Below, in pieces: positions 21,101-32,097 of a stretch of 32,315 nt of DNA (positions are counted from its first letter, which is position 1; each line of letters begins with the position of its first letter). Both the position numbers and the translations under genes were made by a program. The stretch lies in NCBI GenBank assembly GCA_025201805.1, contig MU619268.1, forward strand, positions 143,097 through 175,411. The letters run 5' to 3'. The notes under the pieces were generated by a model. It was not told where the DNA came from. It ran no database searches and saw nothing but the letters and a program-made list of their open reading frames with translations. This stretch comes from Parasitella parasitica (Eukaryota > Mucoromycota > Mucoromycetes > Mucorales > Mucoraceae).

Positions 21101-22432
21101 GAATCTTAATCGCCTTTTGAGACGAATTCTTTTTTGTTGTTCATTATTTTATCCAAGATGACCATCGGTATGCATATATGCATTATTTACGCCATCAATT
21201 CTGCAGTTGTAACGTTATCTCTACTACTTAGAATCCCGCACAGATATGTATTGGAAAATGCAGCATTTAGCTATTTGTGATTGCATGCCCCCATCTCGAA
21301 TGAATATACCATATATTTATAGTCGCTTCGACTTTAGTTGTAACCTATAAATTGCGATCGCTGTTCTATTGACATAGCAATATTCTTATAGCTTAAATCT
21401 CTAATTTTTGCCCTGATTTCCCGTGATGAATACGTAAATCAAGCTTGCATGTGTTCCAAACAGAAATTTAAGATGGATTTTTCCGTATGCGTAACAAGGA
21501 TCGATACATTTTTTTGTTGCATTTAAGTTTACAATTGCTTCTTAATTATTATTACTCTAGGGCAGTTCTGTGTACTGATTTTGGGGCCTTTTTTTTTTTC
21601 TTTAAAAAAAAGTAATTTTCAAAAGACAATGCAAGTGCCAACCATATTTAGCACCTTAATTGTACCGAATTATGTGTTAAATAAAAAGCTTTACATTAAT
21701 TTAGATTTTGTTTTTAAAAGTGTCTTGAAACCGTCTCAAAAAAATTTACAAACTGAAAAATCAATTTCTTAAGGATAAATCAAAAATACGTAATGTAGAC
21801 TAGGTGAATCAAGTAACCAAACGTAAGAGGACCCTTTAGTGCCAGTGTATATGATAATGAAAGGTATCGCTTTTGAGTATTTTGTGCAAAATGTGATCTT
21901 TGCGAAATCCCCTCTTGCAAATCGGCACGATTTTAACGAAAAAATCAAATGCCTCCAAAAACTATAAAATCGTGTCAGTATATTACTTTGACCACAGGGC
22001 ACCAGGTGGTATTATTTTATACAGTAATATGATGCTGATTAGTGCTTAAACCTGACAATCTCTTTGTTGATGATTTCGAATGTAATTGGCATTATTTTGA
22101 CAATATTTAGCGAAATATTGAATTTTACAGTTTGAACGTTTTGGGAAAGTAACCATCAAATATATTTACATACGACAATTGAGCACATAACGTGTACTTG
22201 AATAGGAAACTGTTTTAACAATATAGATCTAAGGTTCATCAGAAATGAATGCGTCGAAATTGCATAGCAACAAAGCCTCAATTCTTTGGTCTTACAAGGA
22301 GGCGGATTCATCGTAAATGCCATCAGTGACGTCTCACATTTAATCAGTTGAAGCTTTCTATTCTGCATGTATTTCTAGCCGTAGAACGCGACTCTGTTCA
22401 CCCCTTTTTTCATAATTTATTTATCTTGAAAT
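18171..22432. other. Gene-poor region of about 4.3 kb
   Basis: No gene is supported here. Short frames exist (18759-18983 minus, 19694-19906 plus, 20244-20474 minus, 21769-22002 minus), all below 80 codons and unrecognised. The region is AT-rich with scattered homopolymers. No tRNA T-arm motif, clear inverted repeat or satellite was seen by eye. It separates the divergent PHD-finger and PDP genes and must include their promoters. Confidence 0.5.
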
Positions 22433-24057
22433 ATGTCTATTCCTGTGCGAACGTTCACTGCTGTTGCTAGCCTTGGTTTAAGTGGGGCAGGTGGATATTA
22501 CTTCCTCAAGAACAGCAACAAAGCTACTGCACCTGCTGTCAAAGATCAACCCAACGCTGCCAAGTATCCTGATTCTCGCCCTTTCACTTTGCTATCCAGT
22601 GACGATATCGATCAACGTTTAAGATCAGGCCAATTTGTTAACAAAGTCAAAGCAGGCCATGTCAAGGCGGCTTATACTAATCAATTGCCCTCCAATGATC
22701 CTGTGGAAGATAATTATAGCATGCACACTTTTCAAAATGGTTTGATTGCGGGTGTCTACGATGGTAATAAGCTGCATTTTGTACCTTATTAACCTTTCGC
22801 TCACACTTTTATCATAGGCCACATTGGTCCTCATTGTTCTCGTTTGATCAAAAAGCAGTTGCCTATCTACATGGCTCGTGAGTTGGAGGTCAGTGTCAAT
22901 GCCGAGACAACCGAAGAGGCTATTTCCGATGCTTTTGTCGACCTGGATAACGATATTCAACAGCGTTTCTACGATTTGTTTCCAAAAAATATCAAACGCA
23001 CTACTGAGGCAGACATCCGAGCTGCCGTTGCTCGACAACCTAATCAAAAAGCGACCGAAGCTATTATAAACGAAGCGATTAATGGCTCTTGTGCTTGCGT
23101 TGTTTATGTCAAAGACGGCAACATCTATTCAGCTAATACCGGCGACTCCCGCGTAGTCAGTAAGTTGAGATTCAACGCCAAATGAACGTCGCGTTGATAA
23201 TTGGTTTTTACATAGTTGTTAGCCAAGATGAAGATGGCACCTGGCGAGGCAGACGTTTGGTTGAAGAGCAATCACCTGCTAACCCAGAGTGGAAAGCGTA
23301 TATGCGCACCCAGCATCCTGCCGATGAATCAGAGGGACTTGTCATAAGAAAACGTATCTTTGGCTTGATTGCAGTTGGTGGATGTAAGTATTTAGAGGCT
23401 TTGAAAGCATATTGTTTGGTTTAACAAAGCTTATGATCAACAGCTTTCGGTGACATTATGTACAAAGTACCAGTAGACTACCAAATGAAGGTTCTGCCAT
23501 TCATTCCTTACGATATATACAAGACGTTTGCTCGTTATCACCATCGCATCGTCGTCAACTACAAGACACCACCTTATCTTCAATCCAAACCTTTAGTGTC
23601 GAAACACAAACTGGAAAAGAGGGATCGATATGTCATCTTGGGCACTGATGGATTGTGGGATGAATTGAGTTGGGATGATGTTCGCAGTACAGATGGTGAT
23701 GAACAAGCTGCCAAAATTATGAGCACATGGAAATCCAAGGGCGAAGCCAACCCAGCTACTCACTTGATTCGTGAAGCATTGCTATATCAAGCAGTCTATA
23801 AAAACGTTGGAAAGAAAGAGCCTGTTGAGGATGAGACATTTGAACTATCCAAGCGTTTGACAAGGAAGCCATCTAGAAATTACCGTGATGACATTACGAT
23901 TACAGTGCTGGAATTGGATACTGCACAGACAGAACCTGTTTTTGAGAATGTTGGGCCCGTCAATGAGACAGAAGAGGTTGATATCAATGTGCCAAGATTA
24001 GCTGATCCTGGCAAGCGATCCTCATGGCTATCTGGTTGGATTTGGTCTCGCTTGTAG
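22433..24057 (+). CDS. Mitochondrial PP2C phosphatase of the pyruvate dehydrogenase phosphatase type (PDP/Ptc5-like), four exons
   Basis: Exons are 22433-22763, 22818-23159, 23216-23383 and 23444-24057, with introns of 54, 56 and 60 nt. The product is 484 residues. PDP removes phosphate from the E1-alpha subunit and so reactivates the pyruvate dehydrogenase complex in the matrix. The PDP-specific block NQLPSNDPVEDNYS is present (usual form NQLPANxPxED). PP2C metal-site motifs are intact: Glu92-Asp93, VYDGHIG (Asp110), TGDSR (Asp220), LGTDGLWDE (Asp349) and NYRDDITITV (Asp429/430). FGLIAVGGSFGD spans the exon 3/4 junction, and NYKTPPYLQSKP is the conserved PDP loop. The N-terminus (MSIPVRTFTAV and a Gly/Ala-rich hydrophobic stretch) suits mitochondrial import, perhaps with a membrane anchor. 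Closest named relatives are metazoan PDP1/2 and yeast Ptc5; the orthology is inferred. The stop lies only 111 bp before the inverted-repeat element. Confidence 0.92.
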
Positions 24058-24168
24058 AGTGGTATTTCCCAACTGACCGAGTGCTTTTGAACGAAATAAA
24101 ACTACTTCAATTTTTGGACTATTTACAGTCTTTTTATGAAAAAGTCCAAGTAAATGTAATATATGTTA
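24058..24168. other. PDP 3' flank up to the transposon-like boundary
   Basis: This AT-rich stretch follows the PDP stop and probably holds its 3' UTR. It ends in TATATGTTA, whose last TA borders the inverted-repeat element, so the transcript may end close to or inside that element. Confidence 0.4.
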
Positions 24169-24239
24169 GGGTTTCTGATGACCAACCTTTTATACTGAGA
24201 AGTTTCTGAGAGAAGAGAAATGTCTCCCTAAGAATATTT
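24169..24239 (+). repeat. Left arm of inverted repeat
   Basis: It pairs with 26929-27010 in opposite orientation. The strongest identity is the purine-rich core at 24198-24221. Confidence 0.75.
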
Positions 24240-24913
24240 CGAGTAGAGACACGAAGTATTAAATACAACCATATTTTAGATTTCTATATAGATTAAGGAT
24301 ACTCTAGAACAGAAAATATTTTATAATGCTATACGAAATTGCGATGCCCTAATTTAATCAAACAGCCATTTTGCAGGAGTAATAGGTATTTTTTACCATC
24401 TCATTTTTCAATTCAATGAAAATTCTTCATCAGCACTATCGACATATATTTCAGAACCTGAAATTAAACAATCACCAACGGATCACAATACTGTACGAAA
24501 TTATTTGAATTTCATAATGTTTAAATGTTGATAAATTTTTTCAGATATATCCGTTGGATATTAGACATCTAAATAAGCTCAAATATTTAAACAAGTCTAT
24601 GGAACTGCAAAAGTATTTAAACTAAATTACAAAATCATCAAAGTATCACATTTTCAAACTATCAAAGTGCATATACTAGTATGGCATTAAGTTGTACGAA
24701 TCCGTCAAATTATGCATTTACACAATGGCAGCTTATCCCTGGATCTAAGTTTAAACCAACCATTTCATTCTTTTTTCTCCTTTAATCATATTTCTTTTCA
24801 AAAATCATAACATATTCAAGCAAATGACAATCTTCATTTTTATAACTTCACATAATCATTTTATGTTACATCTTCTGAGTTAAGTCAGCATATCCAATAT
24901 TAAAGAAAGAATA

Positions 24914-24985
24914 TACAGTGGGAACACGTTGTAACGGACGGGTTGGTGTACAAAAATGTATTTGGTATAGCGAGTTATCCCCTAT
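24914..24985 (+). repeat. Solo pogo/Tigger-like transposon terminus (candidate)
   Basis: It starts TACAGTGGGAACACG, then has TTGTAACGGAC, and about 35 bp on GGTATAGCGAGTTATCC, an imperfect inverted partner of the first block. A CAGT tip and internal GTTATAACGGA/TATAGCGAG blocks are typical of pogo/Tigger terminal repeats. I did not find a matching opposite end in the window, so it would be a solo or truncated end nested in the larger element. Confidence 0.4.
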
Positions 24986-26450
24986 TCAGAATTTGATACT
25001 TTACAGTACAGTGTCTGGAACCTGGAACCTGGAATCTACCAGAAGCTTCTTATGAAGGTTAATTTTTGTTAGTATCATTACCCTCAACCTTGATCCTAAC
25101 CTCTGTTTTACTTTCTATTTTACATGTTTAGCATTAGAATTACAAAAAAGGAAACCTCAAATTAACATTAAGCATTTTTATAAGCAACAATGCTAATGGG
25201 GCTTCTCTGTCACTAGCAATTAGCAGCTTATATGAACTATTCACAAATAACAAGGGGCCATTACAGCAAAACATTGTCTTCATTAACTATCCTCTTCTGC
25301 TTCCAAACTCGATGAGCCACACCTGTTTTATCATTTTACTATGAAGAAAGGTATACTTGAGGCATCAAAAATACTTGCTTTATAGAGCTGTGTCATTTAC
25401 CAGAATTGATATTGACGTGATATCATCTCAAGATAGACATTTTTTACAGCTTAAAAGCAAGAACTTAAGCTTTGTGTGCCATTTTTCGATTGATTTTCAT
25501 AATCAAAAATGCCCTGAAAACACCGGAAATAGTATCCATTAGGAAAAAACTATATTATATATGATTTTTGTGCAATTTGAGCATGATTTTTTTTTCGATG
25601 CAAAATCACGGATTTTTTCGATTTTTCCCTTGTGTCCACACATCCAAAATCATCGATTACGCATTATCCTCAATTTTGACCCCAAAAATGCAACTTTTTA
25701 CTATGACAAATATTGGAGGAAAATGATCGTAAAAGACCGTTCCATGATCTGAAAGACTGGAAATGCGCTCTAATTAAGCAAAATATTGATTTTTACCTCT
25801 TGATCTGTTTTGAGGCTTTCTCGACATAATTCCTTCCATAAGCATACTAGAATTATGAAATAATACCACCGTGTAGAGCGTCCAAAAACACAGCTATTAT
25901 CATAGACCGACAGCCGGGGTATGCATAGTATCAGAAGATGATATCTTGCCTTAAAAAAGTAATTTCGTTTTTCAATTGTACAAATGGAGTTTTTGAAAGA
26001 ATTTTCTCTTCCTGATTTTGGACACGTTTAATCTCCGCTAACAAAGAAAAACTGTGGTTTTTGAAGAAAGCATTAGCTTTGAGAAGCCATAGCTTACCCA
26101 ATTCAAAAGAAAAATAGTTTTAAACTAATTTATTTAAATGGTGTGCTTCTTGGCTTTCTAATGGTAGTACTTGTATGTCTGTACCTTGCCTGACAATCTT
26201 ACGCTCCGATTTTGAAAAATACTTTTCCGAAAAAAAGTCAGAAAAGTCGCTACCTTCATCTGATTTCAACTTGAAAAGTACAAAAACGTGCTCCAAGCTA
26301 TGCAAATATGTAATCAAAAGATGTCTCATATTCTAATGCACTACTTTGCATTACTTTTATTTGTGTTTGAGATCGCTAAACATTGTTTTCTTACAGTTTG
26401 TGTCTTTTTTCTGACAATAACACACTAATCCAAAAAAAGAAAAAAATTAG

Positions 26451-26651
26451 GCGCCCAAAATCTACGATGGCTTTGCAAGAGCACATACTTTTGAACCATT
26501 CCAATATTGCGAAAAAGATGGCACAGAATTGACTAGCTATTCTACTGTGCAACTGGATATAGAGAACCCAGCTTGGTATATGTCTGAAAAACCTTCTACA
26601 CTAGAAGACGCCAAATCAACTGAGGTTATAAGAAAATGCCAGAGAAAATGA
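26451..26651 (+). pseudogene. Unrecognised 66-codon open segment (possible exon remnant)
   Basis: The frame opens directly after TTAG, a possible splice acceptor with ACTAAT about 25 nt before it, and ends at TGA. It begins APKIYDGFARAHTFEPFQY and later has LDIENPAWYMSEKPSTLED, which is protein-like in composition. There is no start codon near its beginning. Frames of this length are common by chance in such DNA, so this is weak evidence. It lies inside the inverted-repeat element, where a decayed transposase fragment is one possible reading. Confidence 0.25.
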
Positions 26652-26928
26652 AATAATCTGCCACCAGGATAACACACCCCTTCATAAGAAACTATCTGTA
26701 TAGAAATTAATGAAATCCCAAGGACATAAATGTGTTTAACTTTAATCTTGCTCTCCGTTCCTGAATCCAATTAAATGTTTTTGATCCAAAGTCTACAGAC
26801 ACATTTACATCCAGAGTCACAGATGTTTGTCAACAGACAGCCTTGCAACACATTCTCTTATTGTTTTTCACTATATGAATAAAACAAAGCAATTACTCTT
26901 TTTCTATAAATATGGAAATCCTCACTTA

Positions 26929-27010
26929 AAATCTTTTTAGCGAGATATTTCTCTTCTCTCAGAAACTTCTTAGCTTTTATCAGAAACAAAAGTTTTGTTA
27001 ACGGAAACCC
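26929..27010 (-). repeat. Right arm of inverted repeat
   Basis: It pairs with 24169-24239 and carries an extra approx. 13 nt between the outer tip and the conserved core. Confidence 0.75.
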
Positions 27011-27033
27011 TAATATATACTATCACAATCACC

Positions 27034-27459
27034 ATGATCTTTATCATTTGTTTAAGAAACTGCAAAATGACAGTAGAGAAATTTGTCGGACGGAAAGAAC
27101 ACTTTATTCAAGAGCTATCTATAAATTCTTGCTGATCTGTTTTTGATGCGAACTTTAATTACGCTTTTACCTTCCTATTTAATCAATCCGAAAAAAACTC
27201 TGAGTGTGTACAACTTGAATACCTTTTTCAGACACTATTTAAAATATTTTTGAAACCAGTTTTTAAGATTATTATGGACTTCATTCATTACAATCCAGCC
27301 AATGGACCACTTTTAGTCGACAAGATCTCATCTGACGAGATGGACCTTGAAGATATGGCAATTCAATATAGAGATTTGGAAATGATCATTGATTTTGAAA
27401 GGGCTGCCGAAACAAAAGTAGCTGAGATAAATAAAATGGATGATTCTTTATTGATATGA
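27034..27459 (+). pseudogene. Unrecognised frame with one in-frame TGA
   Basis: From ATG 27034 the frame gives 33 residues, meets TGA at 27133-27135, then continues open for 107 residues to TGA at 27457-27459. The second part is acidic and helix-like (VDKISSDEMDLEDMAIQYRD). A downstream ATG at 27274 would give a 61-residue product. I recognise no family. It lies just outside the right arm of the inverted-repeat element and before the Helitron helicase remnant, so it could be captured or decayed transposon-linked sequence, or chance. Confidence 0.25.
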
Positions 27460-27772
27460 AATGATGAGGTATTTATACTATTTGATATCGATACGGATTT
27501 GATAATATATATAATCTCGGGCATGAAGACACAATAGTTTACGGACATGGAATATATCTTCTGGCAACTGTTAATGCATGCTGCCTTCGTCAGTTGACAT
27601 ATAATATCACAGCTAACACCCAACTCTTTTGATGGGTATGTTGGGAAAGAGGGAGGGAAACAAAATATTACTATCTATTCCAAAAAACGAAAAGCACTCC
27701 ACAGTCTCGGCTCTTCTTGCGGCGAGATCCCACCACATCATCAGTCTTCGTCTCGGCAACAAAACCATTTTA

Positions 27773-29240
27773 TTAGTTCTTTTGCAGCATTATATTAAAA
27801 TCTTCTTTATAAACGATGTTGTAAGTATATAACCCAGTTTGATCGTCTATTTTGGATGTATCATCAGAGATCATTATTTTGACAGAAGTTGGCGCCCACA
27901 CACGTGATAAAGCGACATAAAGTTGACCATGACCAAATATTAAATGGCTTGGTAGATATTACAAACCGACAGAAATCAGCGTTTGTCCCTGCGCCTTATT
28001 GATGGTCATCACAAATGCCAGTCTTACAGGAAACTGGGTTCGTCGAATATCATAAGGTGAGAGGCCTTCAGTGGCAAGAGAGATGAATTTGATTTTGGGG
28101 ATAAGAACAATGTTGCCAGCATTGGGCCCAGTAGCAATGATTGCTTCGATGGCATTCGTCATCAGTGAGTTAACGATTAATCTCGTACAGTTACGCTGGA
28201 TCAATATTTCTGATTGCTATAATTGGAGCATTAATTTTTGAATCAAGGATGAGGCAAAGACCCATTTTCGATGATGTTAAGCATCTCAACCAGCATTGTC
28301 AATTGAGATTAATATTCACAAGCTTGATTTCTACCGACGTACGACATTTGCGCCCTGGAATGCACTCCAAGAGTATATCGTTTATCACCTTGACATTGTT
28401 TTGGGCTGTCAAGATGGCCCTCCCAACAAAGTAATCAAATCTGAGTTAGCCGCAGTGGCAATATCAAAGAGTATGCTTCTAATCTGATTAATCAAATTAT
28501 CTCCAGGTATGAGCATTTCCCAGGAATTTGGATAAAATCTGAAGGTATGTCTCTAGGCAGAGTAATTGTAGGAACAGTACCTTGACCAACCTGGAGCAGA
28601 TAACCAGCAAATTGTTGAAGTTCATTAGCAAGACCTGGATTGTCAGTCTGAAGAGCCTGTCGAACTCTCATGTTTGTACGCAATTGCATTGAGACTACTA
28701 GTGGCCAAAAGCTGGCTTTGTTCAAGCACTCACGAAATAAGCGCTCAACTGTTGCTATTAAGTCCTTGCTGATTATTGAGCATTCATCCCAAACAATAAT
28801 TTTTGCTCTTTGGATAAATGATGCTATGTCAGAGCGGGTCGAAATGTCGCACATGCTAGTATTGGTAATCTCTAAATGTATCTTAAAGGTAGATTGAGCA
28901 GTACTTCCGCCTTTGAGTAACAATGCAGCAGTTTCACTCAATACCATAGCGAGCAATCGCAATACCACCTTCTCATCTGACATGATCAAGAAGTGCATCA
29001 TACACTAAAGCTTGGCGTTCATTGAAGGGCAAAAGTTCAAAGTCAGGTGCATCTAATGATTCAGCATACAGCAGACTATGCACTCTCTTATAAGCGTTGG
29101 AGTGGTTTGTGCTTCTATCGGCTCGGGTATCAGTGTTGAGAGATACGTTGCTGAACCCGCTTCCTTTGGCTTCAAATCATAACGATGGTCTGCCAAGATA
29201 TCTTTTGAAGAGGCTAGTAATATAATATAATGTAGCATTC
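27773..29240 (-). mobile_element. Degenerate Helitron (RepHel) Pif1-type helicase, C-terminal part
   Basis: The minus strand carries successive pieces of a Helitron-type Pif1 helicase, in order: LLPFNERQALVYDALLDHV (about 29000); LLKGGSTAQSTFKI; IVWDE (motif II, near 28788); LRTNMRVRQ; AILTAQNN; KINAPIIAIRN; CTRLIVN; FPVRLAFVMTINKAQGQTL (motif V, near 27980); and, after an in-frame stop, HGQLYVALSRV (motif VI) and NIVYKEDF to a terminal stop at 27773-27775. Motif I (GGTGKT) and motif III (GDFRQ) are missing through deletions, and several frameshifts and stops occur. The helicase is certainly dead. The HUH replication-initiator and N-terminal parts are absent. The piece stops about 90 bp from an oppositely oriented LINE remnant. 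Confidence 0.85.
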
Positions 29241-29325
29241 ATTTATAGATTTTGCAATGTATGCTAAATCAAGTGGAGTGATTAGGAGTAATTTAGAGCC
29301 TCCTCAGAACGGATTTGGGTAAATA

Positions 29326-30530
29326 GAGGGTGTTCCTCGAAACCATGGCGGTTTTGGTATTTTGGATGTTACAAAGCAGTATTCGGCTCTTTACTTTTGG
29401 TGGATTCAACCTTTACTCTTGACCAATTTAACATCTACAACTAATAATCCGTTAACGGGATGCTTATTCATCACGTTAATAATCACAATGGTTCCTCATT
29501 ACATCAAGTTCCACTGCTACTACCTGTATCTCGCAGACTCTTTGCCAAAAAACGTCGGGTGTCCACTATTATTGATATGCTCTACAACAAGTCAATTGAT
29601 ATGATTTCTCATGATTATGATAGTGTTTTTCTCAATACTACCACTGCTCTTCTACTCCCTCTTTCTACCGTTTTTTACAAGCCTACTACCCACAGTTAAT
29701 TCCAAATCCCTCACAAGATCTCGACAATGTCTGTGTCGGATGTCTTTCAGTTCCACTCCACTCATCACTTTTTCCATTGGAAGAATTCTAGTGATCCTAC
29801 CACAGCTATCTATCTGGAAACAAGCACAAAAACAGATTTACAGAGGTATCGCCTCTGGCCACATCCAAATCCAATTTTTTCAAATTGGGGATTTTCCTGT
29901 TCTACATCCATCAATCTTGCAGAGCAACTTCTCTTCCCCAATGCTCTTACAGTCATCTCTTCCAGTATTACTTCAAAACTTTTCGACAGGCCTACTCTTC
30001 TGCTTCCATTGCTCCCCCTTATTTATCGTCCATTCCAGCTACTGCTTGGTCATCCTTCTGGTGTTTAATCATTAACCATGATCCGACGCAATGTCTTTAT
30101 CGTTTCATCAATAACTGCATTCCGACTCAGTTTCTTCTTCACCGGATTTTTCCTAATGTAGATGCATCTTCCTTGTGTGCTGTTTGCTCCTCTGTTGAAG
30201 ACTCTGTGGATTACTTCTTATTTGCATGTCGTCCATCGAAGGCTTCATTTTGGCAAGGTGTAATCTCTGAATTTTTATGGCCCACAGTAACTATTGCTGA
30301 TATATGTCATTCTATCCTCAACCTATTAATTTTTACAATATTCAACACAGTCAAAAGCCCTTGGCCCCCTCATACATTATTGCCATCAGAATCACTTTAA
30401 CAAATGTCTGGAAGGCTCACTTTCGCTTTATTTTTCACCAAAAACCTTTTCGGCAACCTCTATTTTGAATCACATCCGACTTTATCTTTAAGATGATCGA
30501 CGAAGATCAAGTCCACTTTATGTTGTAATT
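29326..30530 (+). mobile_element. Degenerate 3' part of a LINE (non-LTR retrotransposon) reverse-transcriptase ORF
   Basis: Fragments of one protein appear in shifting frames: PRNHGGFGILDVTKQYSALYF (from about 29330, like the GGLG..D....N.AL stretch after LINE RT domains); a middle portion near 29727-30060; then YRFINNCIPTQFLLHRIFP with a Cys-x2-Cys..C block, LCAVCSSVEDSVDYFLFAC and FW (30100-30260), the zf-RVT pattern of LINE C-termini; and, after another shift, RITLTNVWKAHFRFIFHQKPF (about 30390-30460). The RT catalytic region and endonuclease are absent, as expected for a 5'-truncated copy. Frameshifts show it is inactive. A T-rich stretch follows, but no clear poly(A) tail or target duplication was identified. 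Confidence 0.75.
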
Positions 30531-32097
30531 TTCTTTTCCTTTAGTATTATCTTCTATTTTCTTATACGGTACTTGTTTTTCTATTTTTTATTACTACTAT
30601 CAATATAAATTGCGCCCGCCTCTTGGTGGCAGCCTCGCTACTTTAATCTACACGGAGCAAATAATAGAAACCTTTAAAAAAAAGGGTATTAGAAAATGGA
30701 GTACTTTTTGGATAATAGGTATTCCGGAAGGTTTGGGGCACTACCAATTAACAGTTGGAGGGACAGATAATAGTAGTCTTAGAGTATCGCAATGAAGACA
30801 GTGTTTAGAATAACAAAATATAGACAGAAAAATACAATTATAACTGAATATATTTATTTTGCTATTCCAAGATTGAATGAAGATTTAAACTAGTGTATGT
30901 TTTGAAGGTATTTATAGTTATTTGACAGTGCCGCAGCAATAGGACCATGATCTAGGATGAGGGATAATTGGGTACACCTTGAAGCAATCCCTATGAGCTT
31001 GGTGGATAAGAGTTTCCGAGTTACCAGTAAGACAAGAGCATAGATACGTATAAAGGATAGAATGTTATTCCTAGTAGCTTTGATGGAAGAACATTCGTCA
31101 GGATTTAACACCGACCTCAGGAACCAAATGTCATAGGATATCACCACTTTGTACTGGGATAAAGATCCGCCATTCAATGTCACCACTTATGTCTCCTTGC
31201 CATGTCTAAATAAAGTCATTCCATTCTACTACGCATTTCTACTCATGCTCGCTTTATGATGTGTTATGTACAGAGTATTATAATACATTACCGTTAAGAT
31301 TTGATCTGTATCCTAAACAGACAGTATATAGTACCACCTAATATCATGCATTACATCTAACTAAGAAGTCATCAATACAGTATCACTTCTCTCGTCCTCC
31401 TAGAAAAAAATGCGACACAAGGCCGCCGTAATTTAACTGTTTGGTGGCTACTGAAGTGAACTACTAGACTAGATTCCCATCACAAAATATTGTCATCACT
31501 CAATAATAGTAGCTAAGACTACAAAGGAAACAAATAACAGAGGGATAGAAATTGACATATCAAATAGCATGTTGTGCCACAAACTAAGCTTCCTAATCGC
31601 ATGTTTAAAATGCCGTCCTTGATCCATCGTCAGTGAGCACAACAGGTGACGATTATTGTATATGATATGAAAAATATAAGAAAATAATAAAGACTTAATT
31701 TACTAGATAGAAAACTATTGATTTATTGATTGACAAGAAGCTGTCGATTTATATTGGAATAAATCTGTCTGATAAAATACAATCAGGTCATGTTTGCCAT
31801 TTAATTGTCAAACAAGATTATAACACAGTAGTAGTGAGCAAGACCTACTGTATATTTTTATATTTAATCAGCTAATCGTTATATGAATGTGAATCATCCA
31901 TCGATGAGTTGAGCTTCATAATTTAGAATAAGTAGAACCTAATAGATGGTTTCTTTTACAAGACATTCTATTTAATAACTTCTATTTAATAAATAGAGTA
32001 ATCGATGCCATTTAACCTAAGATCAGATTAGGAACGTCGGTTGCCATGATAACTGAGTTGAATAGTGGCAACCATGGTATTCTATTGATACAACACA
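30531..32097. other. AT-rich region without supported genes
   Basis: The longest frame is 30890-31186 on the minus strand (98 codons). It starts at GTG directly after a stop, has no ATG at its start, and matches nothing I know. A short direct repeat TTCTATTTAATA occurs near 31965 and 31979. Nothing else is recognisable. Given its neighbours, ancient transposon sequence is likely but unproven. Confidence 0.4.

Larger units (their letters stand above)
24169..27010. mobile_element. Approx. 2.84 kb element bounded by inverted repeats with TA flanks (decayed DNA transposon candidate)
   Basis: The left end reads TA|GGGTTTCTG and the right end, reverse-complemented, reads TA|GGGTTTCCG. The two arms (24169-24239 and 26929-27010) align over about 70-80 bp with one insertion of about 13 nt in the right arm. 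They share a perfect 24-bp inverted match, 24198-24221 against 26947-26970. A TA flank on both sides is what Tc1/mariner-type insertions leave. The interior has no intact transposase: frames at 25357-25752 and 26451-26651 are broken or unrecognised. Alternative: two separately inserted copies of one short repeat in opposite orientation. Element type and function are inference; the inverted repeat itself is seen directly. Confidence 0.6.

Noticed and set aside
22003-25873. Shared 13-mer GGTGGTATTATTT near 22003 and, in reverse orientation, near 25865
   Set aside because: Similarity does not extend beyond the 13-mer, and matches of that length are expected by chance in AT-rich DNA.
30610-30655. 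GC-rich GCGCCCGCCTC..GGTGGC stretch as a Helitron or LINE terminus
   Set aside because: It stands out against its AT-rich surroundings, but no convincing hairpin followed by CTRR, target duplication or second copy was seen.
30890-31186. 98-codon minus-strand frame
   Set aside because: It starts at GTG directly after a stop, lacks an ATG at its start, and has no recognisable domain, in transposon-rich DNA.
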